A stretch of 64,000 nt of DNA, from positions 1,251-65,250 of the forward strand of contig NZ_MUIN01000002.1 in the NCBI RefSeq assembly GCF_002080045.1, given 5' to 3'. Of the stretch, positions 55,707 to 64,000 are shown piece after piece. How positions within the stretch are numbered: position 1 is the stretch's first letter; each line of letters begins with the position of its first letter. Under the pieces are notes generated by a model. The model was not told where the DNA came from. It did no database searches and saw only the letters and a program-made list of their open reading frames with translations. The translations under genes and the position numbers were made by a program. This stretch comes from Pseudomonas sp. Bc-h. Its GTDB lineage: Bacteria > Pseudomonadota > Gammaproteobacteria > Pseudomonadales > Pseudomonadaceae.

Positions 55707-56468
55707 ATGAATCCACGTTTCAACGAAAAGGTTGCGCTGGTCACCGGCGCCGCGCAGGGGATCGGTCGGCGAGTGGCCGAGCGGTTGCTGGAAGAGGGGG
55801 GCTTGCTGGTCGCCATCGACCGTTCGGAGCTCGTTCATGAGTTGCAGCACGAGCGCAGCCTGACGCTGACCGCAGACCTGGAGCTGCACGCCGAATGTGC
55901 GCGCATCATGGCCGCGGCAAACCAGCGCTTCGGGCGCATCGACATCCTGATCAACAACGTCGGCGGGACGATCTGGGCCAAGCCCTTCGAGCATTACGCG
56001 GAACACGAGATCGAGGCCGAAATCCGGCGTTCCTTGTTTCCGACACTGTGGTGCTGCCACTGCGTATTGCCCTACATGCTCGAGCAGGGAAGCGGTGCCA
56101 TCGTCAATGTCTCCTCCATTGCCACACGCAGCATCAATCGAGTGCCGTACGGCGCTGCGAAGGGCGGCGTCAATGCGCTGACTGCGTGCCTGGCGCTTGA
56201 GACCGCGGGCAGCGGAATTCGCGTCAACGCGACTGCGCCTGGCGGCACCGAAGCGCCCCCGCGCCGGATCCCTCGCAATACCCAGGCCCAGAGCGAGCAG
56301 GAGCAGGTGTGGTACCAGCAGATCGTTGATCAGACCCTCGACAGCACCTTGATGAAGCGCTACGGGACGATCGACGAGCAAGCGGGCGCGATTCTGTTTC
56401 TGGCATCGGACGAAGCGTCCTATATCACCGGCGTGACGTTGCCGGTGGGAGGCGGTGACCTGGGCTGA
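55707..56468 (+). CDS. benD: cis-1,2-dihydroxycyclohexa-3,5-diene-1-carboxylate dehydrogenase
   Basis: A 253-residue SDR enzyme with VTGAAQGIGRRVAERL at the start, NNVGG near residue 91 and a catalytic Tyr-Lys in VPYGAAKGGVNALT. It oxidises and decarboxylates the benzoate cis-diol to catechol, feeding CatA. It is the last gene of benABCD. No benzoate permease or porin gene follows it. Confidence 0.94.
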   Translation: MNPRFNEKVALVTGAAQGIGRRVAERLLEEGGLLVAIDRSELVHELQHERSLTLTADLELHAECARIMAAANQRFGRIDILINNVGGTIWAKPFEHYAEHEIEAEIRRSLFPTLWCCHCVLPYMLEQGSGAIVNVSSIATRSINRVPYGAAKGGVNALTACLALETAGSGIRVNATAPGGTEAPPRRIPRNTQAQSEQEQVWYQQIVDQTLDSTLMKRYGTIDEQAGAILFLASDEASYITGVTLPVGGGDLG

Positions 56469-56583
56469 GTCGACGGCTTTTGATCTTCAGTTACACGTCG
56501 AGGTTGCGCCGAGAGGCTCTTCACCAGAGCAGGGGACTGCGCAGCCTCTTCATTGTCGCTGCCCGGCGCCCTTTGTTGCTTTT

Positions 56584-57840
<1,257 letters not shown>

Positions 57841-57877
57841 TTAAAAATCCTGATCTTCAGGTACTTTTCAGTAATCT

Positions 57878-57892
57878 GGGCGATTATCGCGC
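57878..57892. promoter_or_regulatory. PcaR-like 15-mer in the pobR leader
   Basis: GGGCGATTATCGCGC matches the PcaR-type site of pcaI (GTGCGATTATCGAAC) at 12 of 15 positions and is a better palindrome. It lies 14 bases before the pobR start. Regulation by PcaR or another IclR protein is possible but unproved. Confidence 0.4.
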
Positions 57893-57906
57893 AGTCTGGA
57901 GCAGGC

Positions 57907-58812
57907 ATGGTCAGGGCGGTGCTGGATAACATCCCGGTGTTCAAGCTGTACGGAGAGGGCCAGCGCTGGGCGACCCCGGACCTGCTGCATTGCGAGACCA
58001 TTGCCAAACGCAGTCGCCTCCATCACTGGGAAATACAGCCGCACAGGCACGCCGATTTGTGCCAGTTGCTCTACGTTCGCAAGGGGCAGGCGCAGATCGA
58101 TATCGAGGGGCAGCAACTCGTGGTGCGCGAAGCGGCCTTGCAAGTCGTTCCACCTCAATGCGTGCACGGGTTTCGCTTTTCAGAAGATATCGACGGTTAC
58201 GTGGTAACGCTCGCTGCTCCGCTCATCGCTCAATTGCAGGCTCAGACTGGCGCGACCCATGATGTTCTGGCCCATCCGGCACTTTATTTGGCAGGCACTG
58301 ACCGTGGATACCTCACGACGCTGTTTTCTGCTTTGCTGCGGGAGTATCAGAACCTGCAGCCGGGCCGGGATGTGATGCTTCATTCGCTGATCAACGTGGC
58401 GTTGGTCTGGGTTGGCCGACAAGCCACGGCACGCAATAGTTCGAGGCAGGCACCGCAGCGAGGTCGAAGATACCTTGCACATTTTGTCAGCCTGATCGAA
58501 ACCCATTTTCGGGAGCAGCCCAGCGTCGAGCACCTGGCGTACAAGGTGGGCCTCTCAGTCGCCCAGCTGAACAATATCTGTCGCGACCTGGCCGGCCTCA
58601 GTGCATTGCAAGTCGTGCACCAGCGCATGCTGCTGGAGGCCAAGCGCAACCTGATCTACACCAGCATGACCGTCGCCCAGGTGGCCGATGTGCTGGGCTT
58701 CGCCGACCCGGCGTACTTCTCGCGCTTTTTCAAGCGCCTCACCGGGCTTTCTCCTTCAGATTTTCGTAGCCAGGGCCTGCTTCAGACAGCCCTCTCGGCT
58801 CGTAGCTCCTGA
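57907..58812 (+). CDS. pobR: PobR, AraC-type activator of pobA
   Basis: A 301-residue AraC regulator. A cupin-type N-terminal domain has QPHRHADLCQLLYVRKGQAQ (residues 44-63). The C-terminal double helix-turn-helix has LAYKVGLSVAQLNNICRDLA and ADVLGFADPAYFSRFFKRLT, ending GLSPSDFR. Adjacent divergent position identifies it as the 4-hydroxybenzoate-responsive activator of pobA; pseudomonads use this AraC-type PobR instead of the IclR-type one of Acinetobacter. GGAGCAGGC precedes the ATG. Confidence 0.9.
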   Translation: MVRAVLDNIPVFKLYGEGQRWATPDLLHCETIAKRSRLHHWEIQPHRHADLCQLLYVRKGQAQIDIEGQQLVVREAALQVVPPQCVHGFRFSEDIDGYVVTLAAPLIAQLQAQTGATHDVLAHPALYLAGTDRGYLTTLFSALLREYQNLQPGRDVMLHSLINVALVWVGRQATARNSSRQAPQRGRRYLAHFVSLIETHFREQPSVEHLAYKVGLSVAQLNNICRDLAGLSALQVVHQRMLLEAKRNLIYTSMTVAQVADVLGFADPAYFSRFFKRLTGLSPSDFRSQGLLQTALSARSS

Positions 58813-58853
58813 CACCTCTGCACGCCCTCGATAACAGCTGTTCGAGAGGCAAG

Positions 58854-58884
58854 CATCGCGGTTGGCGATACCTCCTAGCGGAGG
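58854..58884. promoter_or_regulatory. 17-bp near-palindrome plus CCTCC/GGAGG dyad upstream of the Rieske gene
   Basis: CATCGCGGTTGGCGATA (58854-58870) differs at one base from 62465-62481, upstream of the hydrolase/VOC operon. It is followed at once by CCTCC-TAGC-GGAGG (58871-58884). The shared element may be an operator for the ring-cleavage genes; the second dyad could equally be the pobR terminator. Confidence 0.4.
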
Positions 58885-59011
58885 ATCTGATTAGTGCCCG
58901 TGGGGTAGGGAGCGCTAAGGTCTACCGGCATAGTTGCTCAATAGTCGGCGAGTGATTGCCACATGACTGTGTTGGGCACCTCATACTAAAAACAAGCGAG
59001 GTGAGATGATA

Positions 59012-60085
59012 ATGAGCGCTACCGTCTTCGACCCGGGCGTACAAAACCTGGCTATCCCGCAGCTAGCGACGTTCCCGGTCAACCAATGGTACGTTGCGGC
59101 CTTGTCCAAAGAGCTCAAGGATGCGCCCTTGGCTCGAACGTTACTGGGTTTCCCGGTAGTCCTTTTTAGATGCGCGGATGGCTCGGTTGCCGCATTGGAG
59201 GACCGCTGCTGCCATCGTGCGCTGCCACTGTCAAACGGGACGTTGGAAGAACGTGGGATACGCTGCGGCTACCACGGTCTGCTCTTCGACTCTGCAGGTA
59301 AATGCATCGAGGTGCCGGGCCAGGATCGGATTCCCGGAAAGGCCAAAGTGCCCGCTTATGTGGTCAGGGAAAAGGACCAGATTGTGTGGATCTGGCACGG
59401 CAGCGAGGCGCACCCTGAACCCCTGTTCGAACCGCCTGCCTATGACGTGCACAGCAGCGGCCTTTACCTCTATGACGGCGATGTCTATCACTACGATGCG
59501 CCTTACCAGCTCATACACGACAATCTGCTGGATCTAAGTCACCTGGGGTACGTGCATCTGCACACCATTGGTGGCAACGCAAGCATCCACATGAACGCGC
59601 GCATGGAGGTGCAGAGCGATGATCAGAAGGTGAGGGTGGTGCGACAGATGCTTGACTCCGTGCCGCCTCCTACCTATACCGCTGCTTATCCGTTTTTGGG
59701 CAACGTGGATCGGTGGCAGGAAATCGAATTCCACGTCAGCCATCTTCGGATCTGGACAGGCGCCGTCGATGCAGGGACCGAATCGATTGATGACCCGGAT
59801 CGCGGCGGTTTTCATATGCGTGGCTTTCACGGCGTGACACCGGAGACCGAGACGACCAGCCACTACTTCTGGACGATAGCGACCAATCCGCTGAGCGATC
59901 CGGAGGCCGTTAAAGCGAAAGTCGTGGAGCAGACGGTGCTGACGTTCGACGAGGACAAGGTGGTGATCGAAGCGCAGTACCGAAACATGTGTCGTTTTGG
60001 CAAGCCGGCGACAGTCGACATACACGTCGACGTAGGTGCGAACCGTGCTCGGCGAATTATCGAGCGGTTGCGTCAGCTTGATTGA
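59012..60085 (+). CDS. VanA-like Rieske aromatic O-demethylase/oxygenase
   Basis: A 357-residue Rieske non-haem iron oxygenase. The Rieske ligands are Cys66-x-His68 (RCCHRALPLS) and Cys85-x2-His88 (IRCGYHGLLF); the mononuclear site has the bridging Asp and two His in NLLDLSHLGYVH. PVNQWYVAALSKEL and the overall length match vanillate O-demethylase-type oxygenases. It would demethylate or hydroxylate a methoxylated aromatic acid using electrons from a separate reductase, but no VanB-like gene is present nearby. AGGTGA precedes the ATG at 59012; an ATG two codons earlier is possible. Confidence 0.85.
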   Translation: MSATVFDPGVQNLAIPQLATFPVNQWYVAALSKELKDAPLARTLLGFPVVLFRCADGSVAALEDRCCHRALPLSNGTLEERGIRCGYHGLLFDSAGKCIEVPGQDRIPGKAKVPAYVVREKDQIVWIWHGSEAHPEPLFEPPAYDVHSSGLYLYDGDVYHYDAPYQLIHDNLLDLSHLGYVHLHTIGGNASIHMNARMEVQSDDQKVRVVRQMLDSVPPPTYTAAYPFLGNVDRWQEIEFHVSHLRIWTGAVDAGTESIDDPDRGGFHMRGFHGVTPETETTSHYFWTIATNPLSDPEAVKAKVVEQTVLTFDEDKVVIEAQYRNMCRFGKPATVDIHVDVGANRARRIIERLRQLD

Positions 60086-60141
60086 CGTACATCTGGAAGC
60101 TGTAGGAGCCAGGTGTACGCTCGTTGTGAGGTAGACGTGAC

Positions 60142-60178
60142 GAGGCCGCTGCAACCCTTGTTGGTGAGCAGCGGCCTC
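60142..60178. terminator. Terminator between the Rieske gene and the VOC gene
   Basis: An 11-bp perfect stem (GAGGCCGCTGC, 60142-60152, with its complement at 60168-60178) followed by TTCTGTT. It lies between convergent genes and may serve both. Confidence 0.8.
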
Positions 60179-60216
60179 TTCTGTTGCGCAGGGTTAACGC
60201 GCGTTATCCCGGTGAT

Positions 60217-61146
60217 TTATTCCGGCTTTCCACCCGGCATCCACTTTTCGCGGTGCTGGAGCAGGAAGTACTGAGAGGTATCGGCACTGGAAGGCTCAAC
60301 CCGCGGCGACCAGCTGTCGTCGTGCAAGTCCATGTCCGCGTCGTACTCGACATGGCAGCCCATGGGGCTGTTGAAATACCAGAACCAGTTCGATCCCAGT
60401 TGATGTCGACCCGGACCCCAGAAGGACTCGTAGCCTTTTTCAACGAAACGCGTACCCGCGAGCATGACTTCTGTGGGACCCGCCATGTGAAAGGTGAAGT
60501 GCTCAATGCCTTTCATGAACGGCGGCGTCTGAATAAAGAACAACGTGTGGTGGTCTTGCGTGCCCGCCGGGCGCAGGAAAGGGCCGGTTCCAATGAACCG
60601 GTCGGTGCAGACGAAACCCAGCCGTGTGTAAAACGCTTCTGCTTTATCGGCATCCGGGACGAAATAGACAACGTGCGACAGGCTTCGGGGCAGGGCAGGC
60701 ATTTCGTTGCTGGCGCCCAGGCTGTTGACTTCGCGCAGCGTCGACGAGCCTGGTGCGTTGCTCACCTCGCCCGGCAGTGACAGTTCACGCCGCTGGGTGA
60801 TCCTGAAACCGACAGCGAACCCCATATCGTCTACCGCGTGCAGCACCCCATCCTCTGTGCGGCTGACCTCACGGTCCCTGCGCAATTCGGTCTCGATGGC
60901 CAGCAGCGTTCCTTCATCAGCAACACCGTATACCGTCTCGCGCAGGGTGCTGGCCGTGCCCATTGCGGGCGGCAGCTGTGGATCATCCCGATGCCGGATG
61001 AGGACACCCGTGCCGTCCAGCGCTTCGAGGTAGCCGCCCGTGTCGTCGAGATCAACGGGTTTGAGGCCATAGTCGGTCAGGTACTGTACGCAAACGCCAA
61101 CGTTGTCGACGCCGAACACCAGATATTCAGGTCCGATGATATTCAT
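60217..61146 (-). CDS. VOC-family extradiol-dioxygenase-like protein
   Basis: A 309-residue two-domain VOC protein. The N-terminal domain lacks metal ligands. The C-terminal domain keeps the type I extradiol triad at the expected spacing: His158 (LSHVVYFVPD), His216 (GIEHFTFHM) and Glu267 (GCHVEYDADM). It could therefore cleave a catechol-type ring next to the hydroxyls (meta cleavage) with Fe(II). It follows the alpha/beta hydrolase gene by 22 bases in one operon, as a ring-cleavage enzyme and its hydrolase often do. The substrate is unknown; a glyoxalase-like role is the main alternative. Confidence 0.78.
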   Translation of the reverse strand: MNIIGPEYLVFGVDNVGVCVQYLTDYGLKPVDLDDTGGYLEALDGTGVLIRHRDDPQLPPAMGTASTLRETVYGVADEGTLLAIETELRRDREVSRTEDGVLHAVDDMGFAVGFRITQRRELSLPGEVSNAPGSSTLREVNSLGASNEMPALPRSLSHVVYFVPDADKAEAFYTRLGFVCTDRFIGTGPFLRPAGTQDHHTLFFIQTPPFMKGIEHFTFHMAGPTEVMLAGTRFVEKGYESFWGPGRHQLGSNWFWYFNSPMGCHVEYDADMDLHDDSWSPRVEPSSADTSQYFLLQHREKWMPGGKPE

Positions 61147-61168
61147 GAGCTGTCTCTCTTGTTGTGGC

Positions 61169-62326
61169 TCAGGCCGTACGGCCGCCCAGAGTTTCTGCGA
61201 CCCAGTCAGCGATGTACTGACCCGCGTTGATGCTGTTGTCGAAGCTTGAGTGCTGCACGCCGCCTTCTCGCTCGGTGAACACTTTCAATTCGCGTTGCGG
61301 GCTGTTGATCAACTGTTCGTAGGTGCGATGCGCCCATTTCAGCGGAATCTGGCTGTCCTTTTCGCCGTGGGTCACCAGGAACGGCACCTTGATTCGATCC
61401 AGCACGCCATCCAGATGAACGAGCTCGGCCACCGTCATGAACTCATCAATGTCCTTGGCTCCCCACACCCAGCACACATGTTTCCAGTAGTGCGGGACCG
61501 GTAAGTTGCCCTCATTGGCCAGGCGACGCTTCTGCACATCTCGCCAGTCATGGTTGGCTCCCCAGACCACGCCACAGGCAAAGCGTGGCTCGAACGCAAC
61601 GGCGCGAGGGCAGTAGTAGCCGCCGAGCGAAACACCTTCCATGCCAATGCGTTTCGGGTCGATGTCGTCACGCGTCTCTAACCAGTCGACCACACGGCTG
61701 GCCCAGTGCTCGCTGTCATAGCGTGCTGTGAGCCCTTGCAGGCGCAAGGCCTCGCCAGTCCCCGGCTGATCGATGACCAGGGAGGCGATACCGCGTTTTG
61801 CCAGCCATGCTGGCAGACCCACCCGGTATTTCATCTCCTTGGTGGAATCCAGGCCATTGACCTGAACCAAAATGGGCGCAGGCCCCTGCACACCTTCAGC
61901 GCGGGTATAGAGCCCTGACAAGTGGCTGCCTTCATAGGGAATTTCAACGCGTTCGCAGTTTTCCGAAGACAGGCGTACACCGCGCGCAAACGTGTCCAGG
62001 AACCGCTGATAGAGCGCTTCACGTGCCGGGGCGCCGTGGGCCTGCAGGCGTTCGCAGGTGATGTAATACGTCGCCGCACGGTTGTATTTCTCGCCGGCCG
62101 AAAACAGCCGGCCGCGCGCCTCGTCTTCCTCGGCCAGGCTGCACAACTTGTCAGCCATCTTTGACCAGGTCTCACGAAACGCCTGTGTGCCGGTTGCGTC
62201 GGGGTGCTTGGCACTTTCTTGAAGAGGCGCGCACATCTCTTCGATTTCGCCAATGCGGGCACCCATCTCGATGGCCAGGTCTACAGAGAGATTCCAGACG
62301 TAATTGGTGGGGAAGTAGCGAAACAT
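61169..62326 (-). CDS. Alpha/beta hydrolase, FrsA/C-C hydrolase type
   Basis: A 385-residue hydrolase with a helical N-terminal cap (about 1-125) and a C-terminal alpha/beta core. Ser nucleophile is in GMEGVSLGGYY, the acid in FLVTHGEKDSQIPL and the His in GVQHSSFDNS. The cap-plus-core layout resembles 2,6-dihydroxypseudooxynicotine hydrolase, which cuts a C-C bond next to an aromatic ketone. Placed ahead of the extradiol-like gene, it probably hydrolyses a ring-cleavage product or an aryl ketone. A FrsA-like esterase is the alternative. Confidence 0.82.
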   Translation of the reverse strand: MFRYFPTNYVWNLSVDLAIEMGARIGEIEEMCAPLQESAKHPDATGTQAFRETWSKMADKLCSLAEEDEARGRLFSAGEKYNRAATYYITCERLQAHGAPAREALYQRFLDTFARGVRLSSENCERVEIPYEGSHLSGLYTRAEGVQGPAPILVQVNGLDSTKEMKYRVGLPAWLAKRGIASLVIDQPGTGEALRLQGLTARYDSEHWASRVVDWLETRDDIDPKRIGMEGVSLGGYYCPRAVAFEPRFACGVVWGANHDWRDVQKRRLANEGNLPVPHYWKHVCWVWGAKDIDEFMTVAELVHLDGVLDRIKVPFLVTHGEKDSQIPLKWAHRTYEQLINSPQRELKVFTEREGGVQHSSFDNSINAGQYIADWVAETLGGRTA

Positions 62327-62464
62327 ATTTTTATTATCCTTCTAACGGTTCCGAGGCGCGGCACAGTGAGACGCATGCCGCAGCGGGCACACGCATCAGT
62401 GCCAGCACGCAAGGAAGCTCGCACGCTTGCATCTGATCGACAAATTGCGAGTTCACATGCCAGC

Positions 62465-62481
62465 CATCGCGGTTCGCGATA
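62465..62481. promoter_or_regulatory. 17-bp palindromic element upstream of the hydrolase operon
   Basis: CATCGCGGTTCGCGATA contains a perfect ATCGCG-GTT-CGCGAT dyad. Sixteen of 17 bases are repeated at 58854-58870 upstream of the Rieske gene. It lies about 139 bases before the hydrolase start. Confidence 0.45.
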
Positions 62482-62530
62482 GGTGGGCCAGCAGATCGGT
62501 GCGCGAAGCGTTAGCAGGAAGGGAGAGCTA

Positions 62531-63454
62531 TCAGGCGAGGGGAGGGGTTTCAAAACTCCGAACGGTTTCAAGCAGCTTGTTACGAAGCCAGATCAGCATC
62601 GCATCGCCGTCGAGGCTGCGGTGCCATGACATGTACTCACGCATCACAGGAATTTTCACGGGCGGTGGAAGCAGCCGCAGTGGCAGCAGTTGCGCGTACA
62701 GCGAGGCGAGGCGGCTGTGCATGGTCGCGATTCGCTGAGAGCCGATGAGCAGGTGAGGGATGGTATTGAAGTCGTGAGTAATGACTTCCATGCGGCGCTG
62801 GCAGCCGTACTGGTCCATGAACCATTGCTCGATGGCCGGCGTGCGGCTGCGCCCGAAAGCCGCTGCGACATGACCCATTTCCAGGTAGTTCTCCAGCGTG
62901 AAGGGCTCTCTGACGCTCGTGTTGCCTTCCCACACCACACACACATGTTGTTCTTCAAACAACAGCTGTGAGGGATGCTCTGAATTGATGTGTTGTTCAG
63001 GCGCAATCATCAGGTCGATTTCGCCGCGCATCAGCATTTCGACGGCGGTTTCTCCGGGACTCATCAGCTCGAACGTGACGTGCGGGGCGTCCGAAACGAT
63101 GCGCTGAATCACCTCGGCAAACAGCACGTTGATCAAGTAATCAGAGGCCATGATCCGGAAATGGCGCTTGCTCTGGGCGACGTCAAAGACAGGCTTCGCA
63201 GCGATCGACGTCTGAATCTTCAGAAGCACTTCCCTCACCGGGATCTGCAAGTCCTTGCCGAGCATCGTCGGCGTCATCGTCCGCCCTACCTGGACCAGCA
63301 AATCGTCCTCGAAGTAGGCGCGCAACCTGCGCAGGATTCCGCTCAATGCGGACTGCGTCATATGCAGGCGTCCCGCAGCACGCGTGATGTTCTGTTCTTC
63401 GAGCAAGACATCCAGGGCGACGAGCAGATTGAGATCGAGGTGGTTGAAACGCAT
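62531..63454 (-). CDS. LysR-family regulator, NodD/NahR-like
   Basis: A 307-residue regulator. The N terminus RFNHLDLNLLVALDVLLEE followed by NITRAAGRLHMTQSALSGIL is characteristic of the NodD/NahR/PcpR branch of LysR proteins, which respond to aromatic inducers. The effector domain covers about 90-300. It is divergent from the FAD monooxygenase gene and lies upstream of the hydrolase/VOC operon on the same strand. A dyad at 63473-63491 could be its site. It most likely controls this aromatic cluster. Confidence 0.88.
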   Translation of the reverse strand: MRFNHLDLNLLVALDVLLEEQNITRAAGRLHMTQSALSGILRRLRAYFEDDLLVQVGRTMTPTMLGKDLQIPVREVLLKIQTSIAAKPVFDVAQSKRHFRIMASDYLINVLFAEVIQRIVSDAPHVTFELMSPGETAVEMLMRGEIDLMIAPEQHINSEHPSQLLFEEQHVCVVWEGNTSVREPFTLENYLEMGHVAAAFGRSRTPAIEQWFMDQYGCQRRMEVITHDFNTIPHLLIGSQRIATMHSRLASLYAQLLPLRLLPPPVKIPVMREYMSWHRSLDGDAMLIWLRNKLLETVRSFETPPLA

Positions 63455-63472
63455 GGTAGCTGGCTCATTGTT

Positions 63473-63491
63473 GTATTTATTTTTGAAATAC
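63473..63491. promoter_or_regulatory. Candidate LysR dyad (GTATTT-N7-AAATAC)
   Basis: A perfect 6-bp inverted repeat with a 7-base AT-rich centre, 18 bases from the LysR start and within the divergent region with the FAD monooxygenase gene. Confidence 0.45.
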
Positions 63492-63654
63492 TTTCCATGG
63501 CAACTCCCGATTAGTCAACGCATCTTTTCCTGCTTATCGTCAGCTCAACAGTAAGCGTGGCGCCTCGGCCGATGATGGCTTTTGCGGCAGCGCAGCCGTG
63601 CGGCCAGCGCTTTACGATTGCTGATCAAAACAACAAAAACGAAAGGAACGCCTA

Positions 63655-64000
63655 ATGAGCGAAGTCGATAAGGTCCTGGTCGTGGGCGGTGGTATCGGTG
63701 GTCTGTGCGCCGCCATCGCGTTGCGTCGTGAAGGCGTGGCGGTAGATCTGGTGGAAATCAAATCCGACTGGACCGTTTACGGAGTGGGGATCATTCAGCA
63801 AAGCAACGTCGTGCGGGAAATGGCCCGGCTGGGCGTCCTTGACCGGTACCTGGATGCCGCGTACAGCTTCGAAGACGTCGGCATCTATGACCTGGAAGGC
63901 AAGCCGCTGGCGCGCATTCCCGGTCAACGGTTGGCGGGGCCGCAATACCCGGCCAACGTGGGTATTTCGCGGCTGGCGCTGCACAAGGTCCTGAGCAGTA
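63655..64000 (+). CDS. FAD-dependent aromatic monooxygenase (5' part, cut by window end)
   Basis: The first 115 codons of a flavoprotein monooxygenase. VLVVGGGIGGLCAAIALRRE near the start is the FAD-binding GxGxxG fold, followed by VDLVEIKSDWTVYGVGIIQQ and a segment typical of group A aromatic hydroxylases. AAAGGA precedes the ATG by eight bases. It is divergent from the NodD/NahR-like regulator. A ring hydroxylation that prepares the substrate for the VOC dioxygenase is the natural guess. Its C-terminal half, and any genes after it, lie outside the window. Confidence 0.85.
   Translation, partial: MSEVDKVLVVGGGIGGLCAAIALRREGVAVDLVEIKSDWTVYGVGIIQQSNVVREMARLGVLDRYLDAAYSFEDVGIYDLEGKPLARIPGQRLAGPQYPANVGISRLALHKVLSS

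Noticed and set aside
60100..60140. Possible degenerate REP-like sequence after the Rieske gene
   Set aside because: CTGTAGGAGC resembles pseudomonad REP elements, but the partner arm is not visible, so it is not listed as a repeat.

Overview
The window looks like a chromosome segment of a Pseudomonas species (fluorescens/syringae-type lineage). It is GC-rich with strong codon bias. The proteins read as typical pseudomonad versions: a mdtABC-like (muxABC-opmB) efflux operon, catBCA/benABCD/pobA/pcaIJ aromatic catabolism, an SdsA-type alkylsulfatase and a thermostable-haemolysin operon. No rRNA, tRNA, CRISPR array or intact insertion sequence was seen.

Layout. 1-2000: AT-richer end of a polymorphic-toxin (Rhs-like) locus, with an HNH-like toxin tip, a probable immunity gene, a frame-shifting 181-bp tandem duplication and an Rhs remnant. 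2022-13507: mixed housekeeping and accessory genes (AraC regulator, secreted NTF2-like protein, sugar-acid MFS carrier, lone tyrosine recombinase, secreted alpha/beta hydrolase with a divergent GlxA-like regulator, MscS-type channel, DUF1835 protein). 14221-20532: seven tightly overlapping minus-strand genes encoding thermostable haemolysin, AMP ligase, haem-oxygenase-like diiron protein, SDR, TPR protein, response regulator and histidine kinase. This operon is divergent from a cytochrome b561, and the shared promoter carries two inverted PmrA/QseB-like boxes. 21778-30094: alkylsulfatase, small membrane and lipoprotein genes, and an MFS/LysR/RraA/oxidoreductase group. 30562-39573: four-gene RND efflux operon. 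39645-46512: MFS exporter, hybrid kinase, and a LysR/old yellow enzyme pair.

46675-58812 is a compact aromatic-acid region. Benzoate is converted by BenABCD to catechol, and CatA/CatB/CatC convert catechol to 3-oxoadipate enol-lactone. 4-hydroxybenzoate is converted by PobA to protocatechuate. PcaIJ activates 3-oxoadipate, where the two branches join. Control sites can be read directly: a PcaR-type site pair at pcaI, a CatR-type dyad between catR and catB, and a tandem BenR/XylS-type operator with a matching -10 before benA.

59012-64000 continues with a less familiar set: an orphan VanA-like Rieske oxygenase, a VOC extradiol-dioxygenase-like protein, a C-C-hydrolase-type alpha/beta hydrolase, a NodD/NahR-like LysR regulator and an FAD monooxygenase cut by the window end. 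A 17-bp near-palindrome occurs both upstream of the Rieske gene and upstream of the hydrolase gene. Together they suggest an unassigned aromatic ring-cleavage pathway.

The two best candidates for an undescribed system are the seven-gene haemolysin/diiron-oxidase/two-component operon and the 59-64 kb ring-cleavage cluster.
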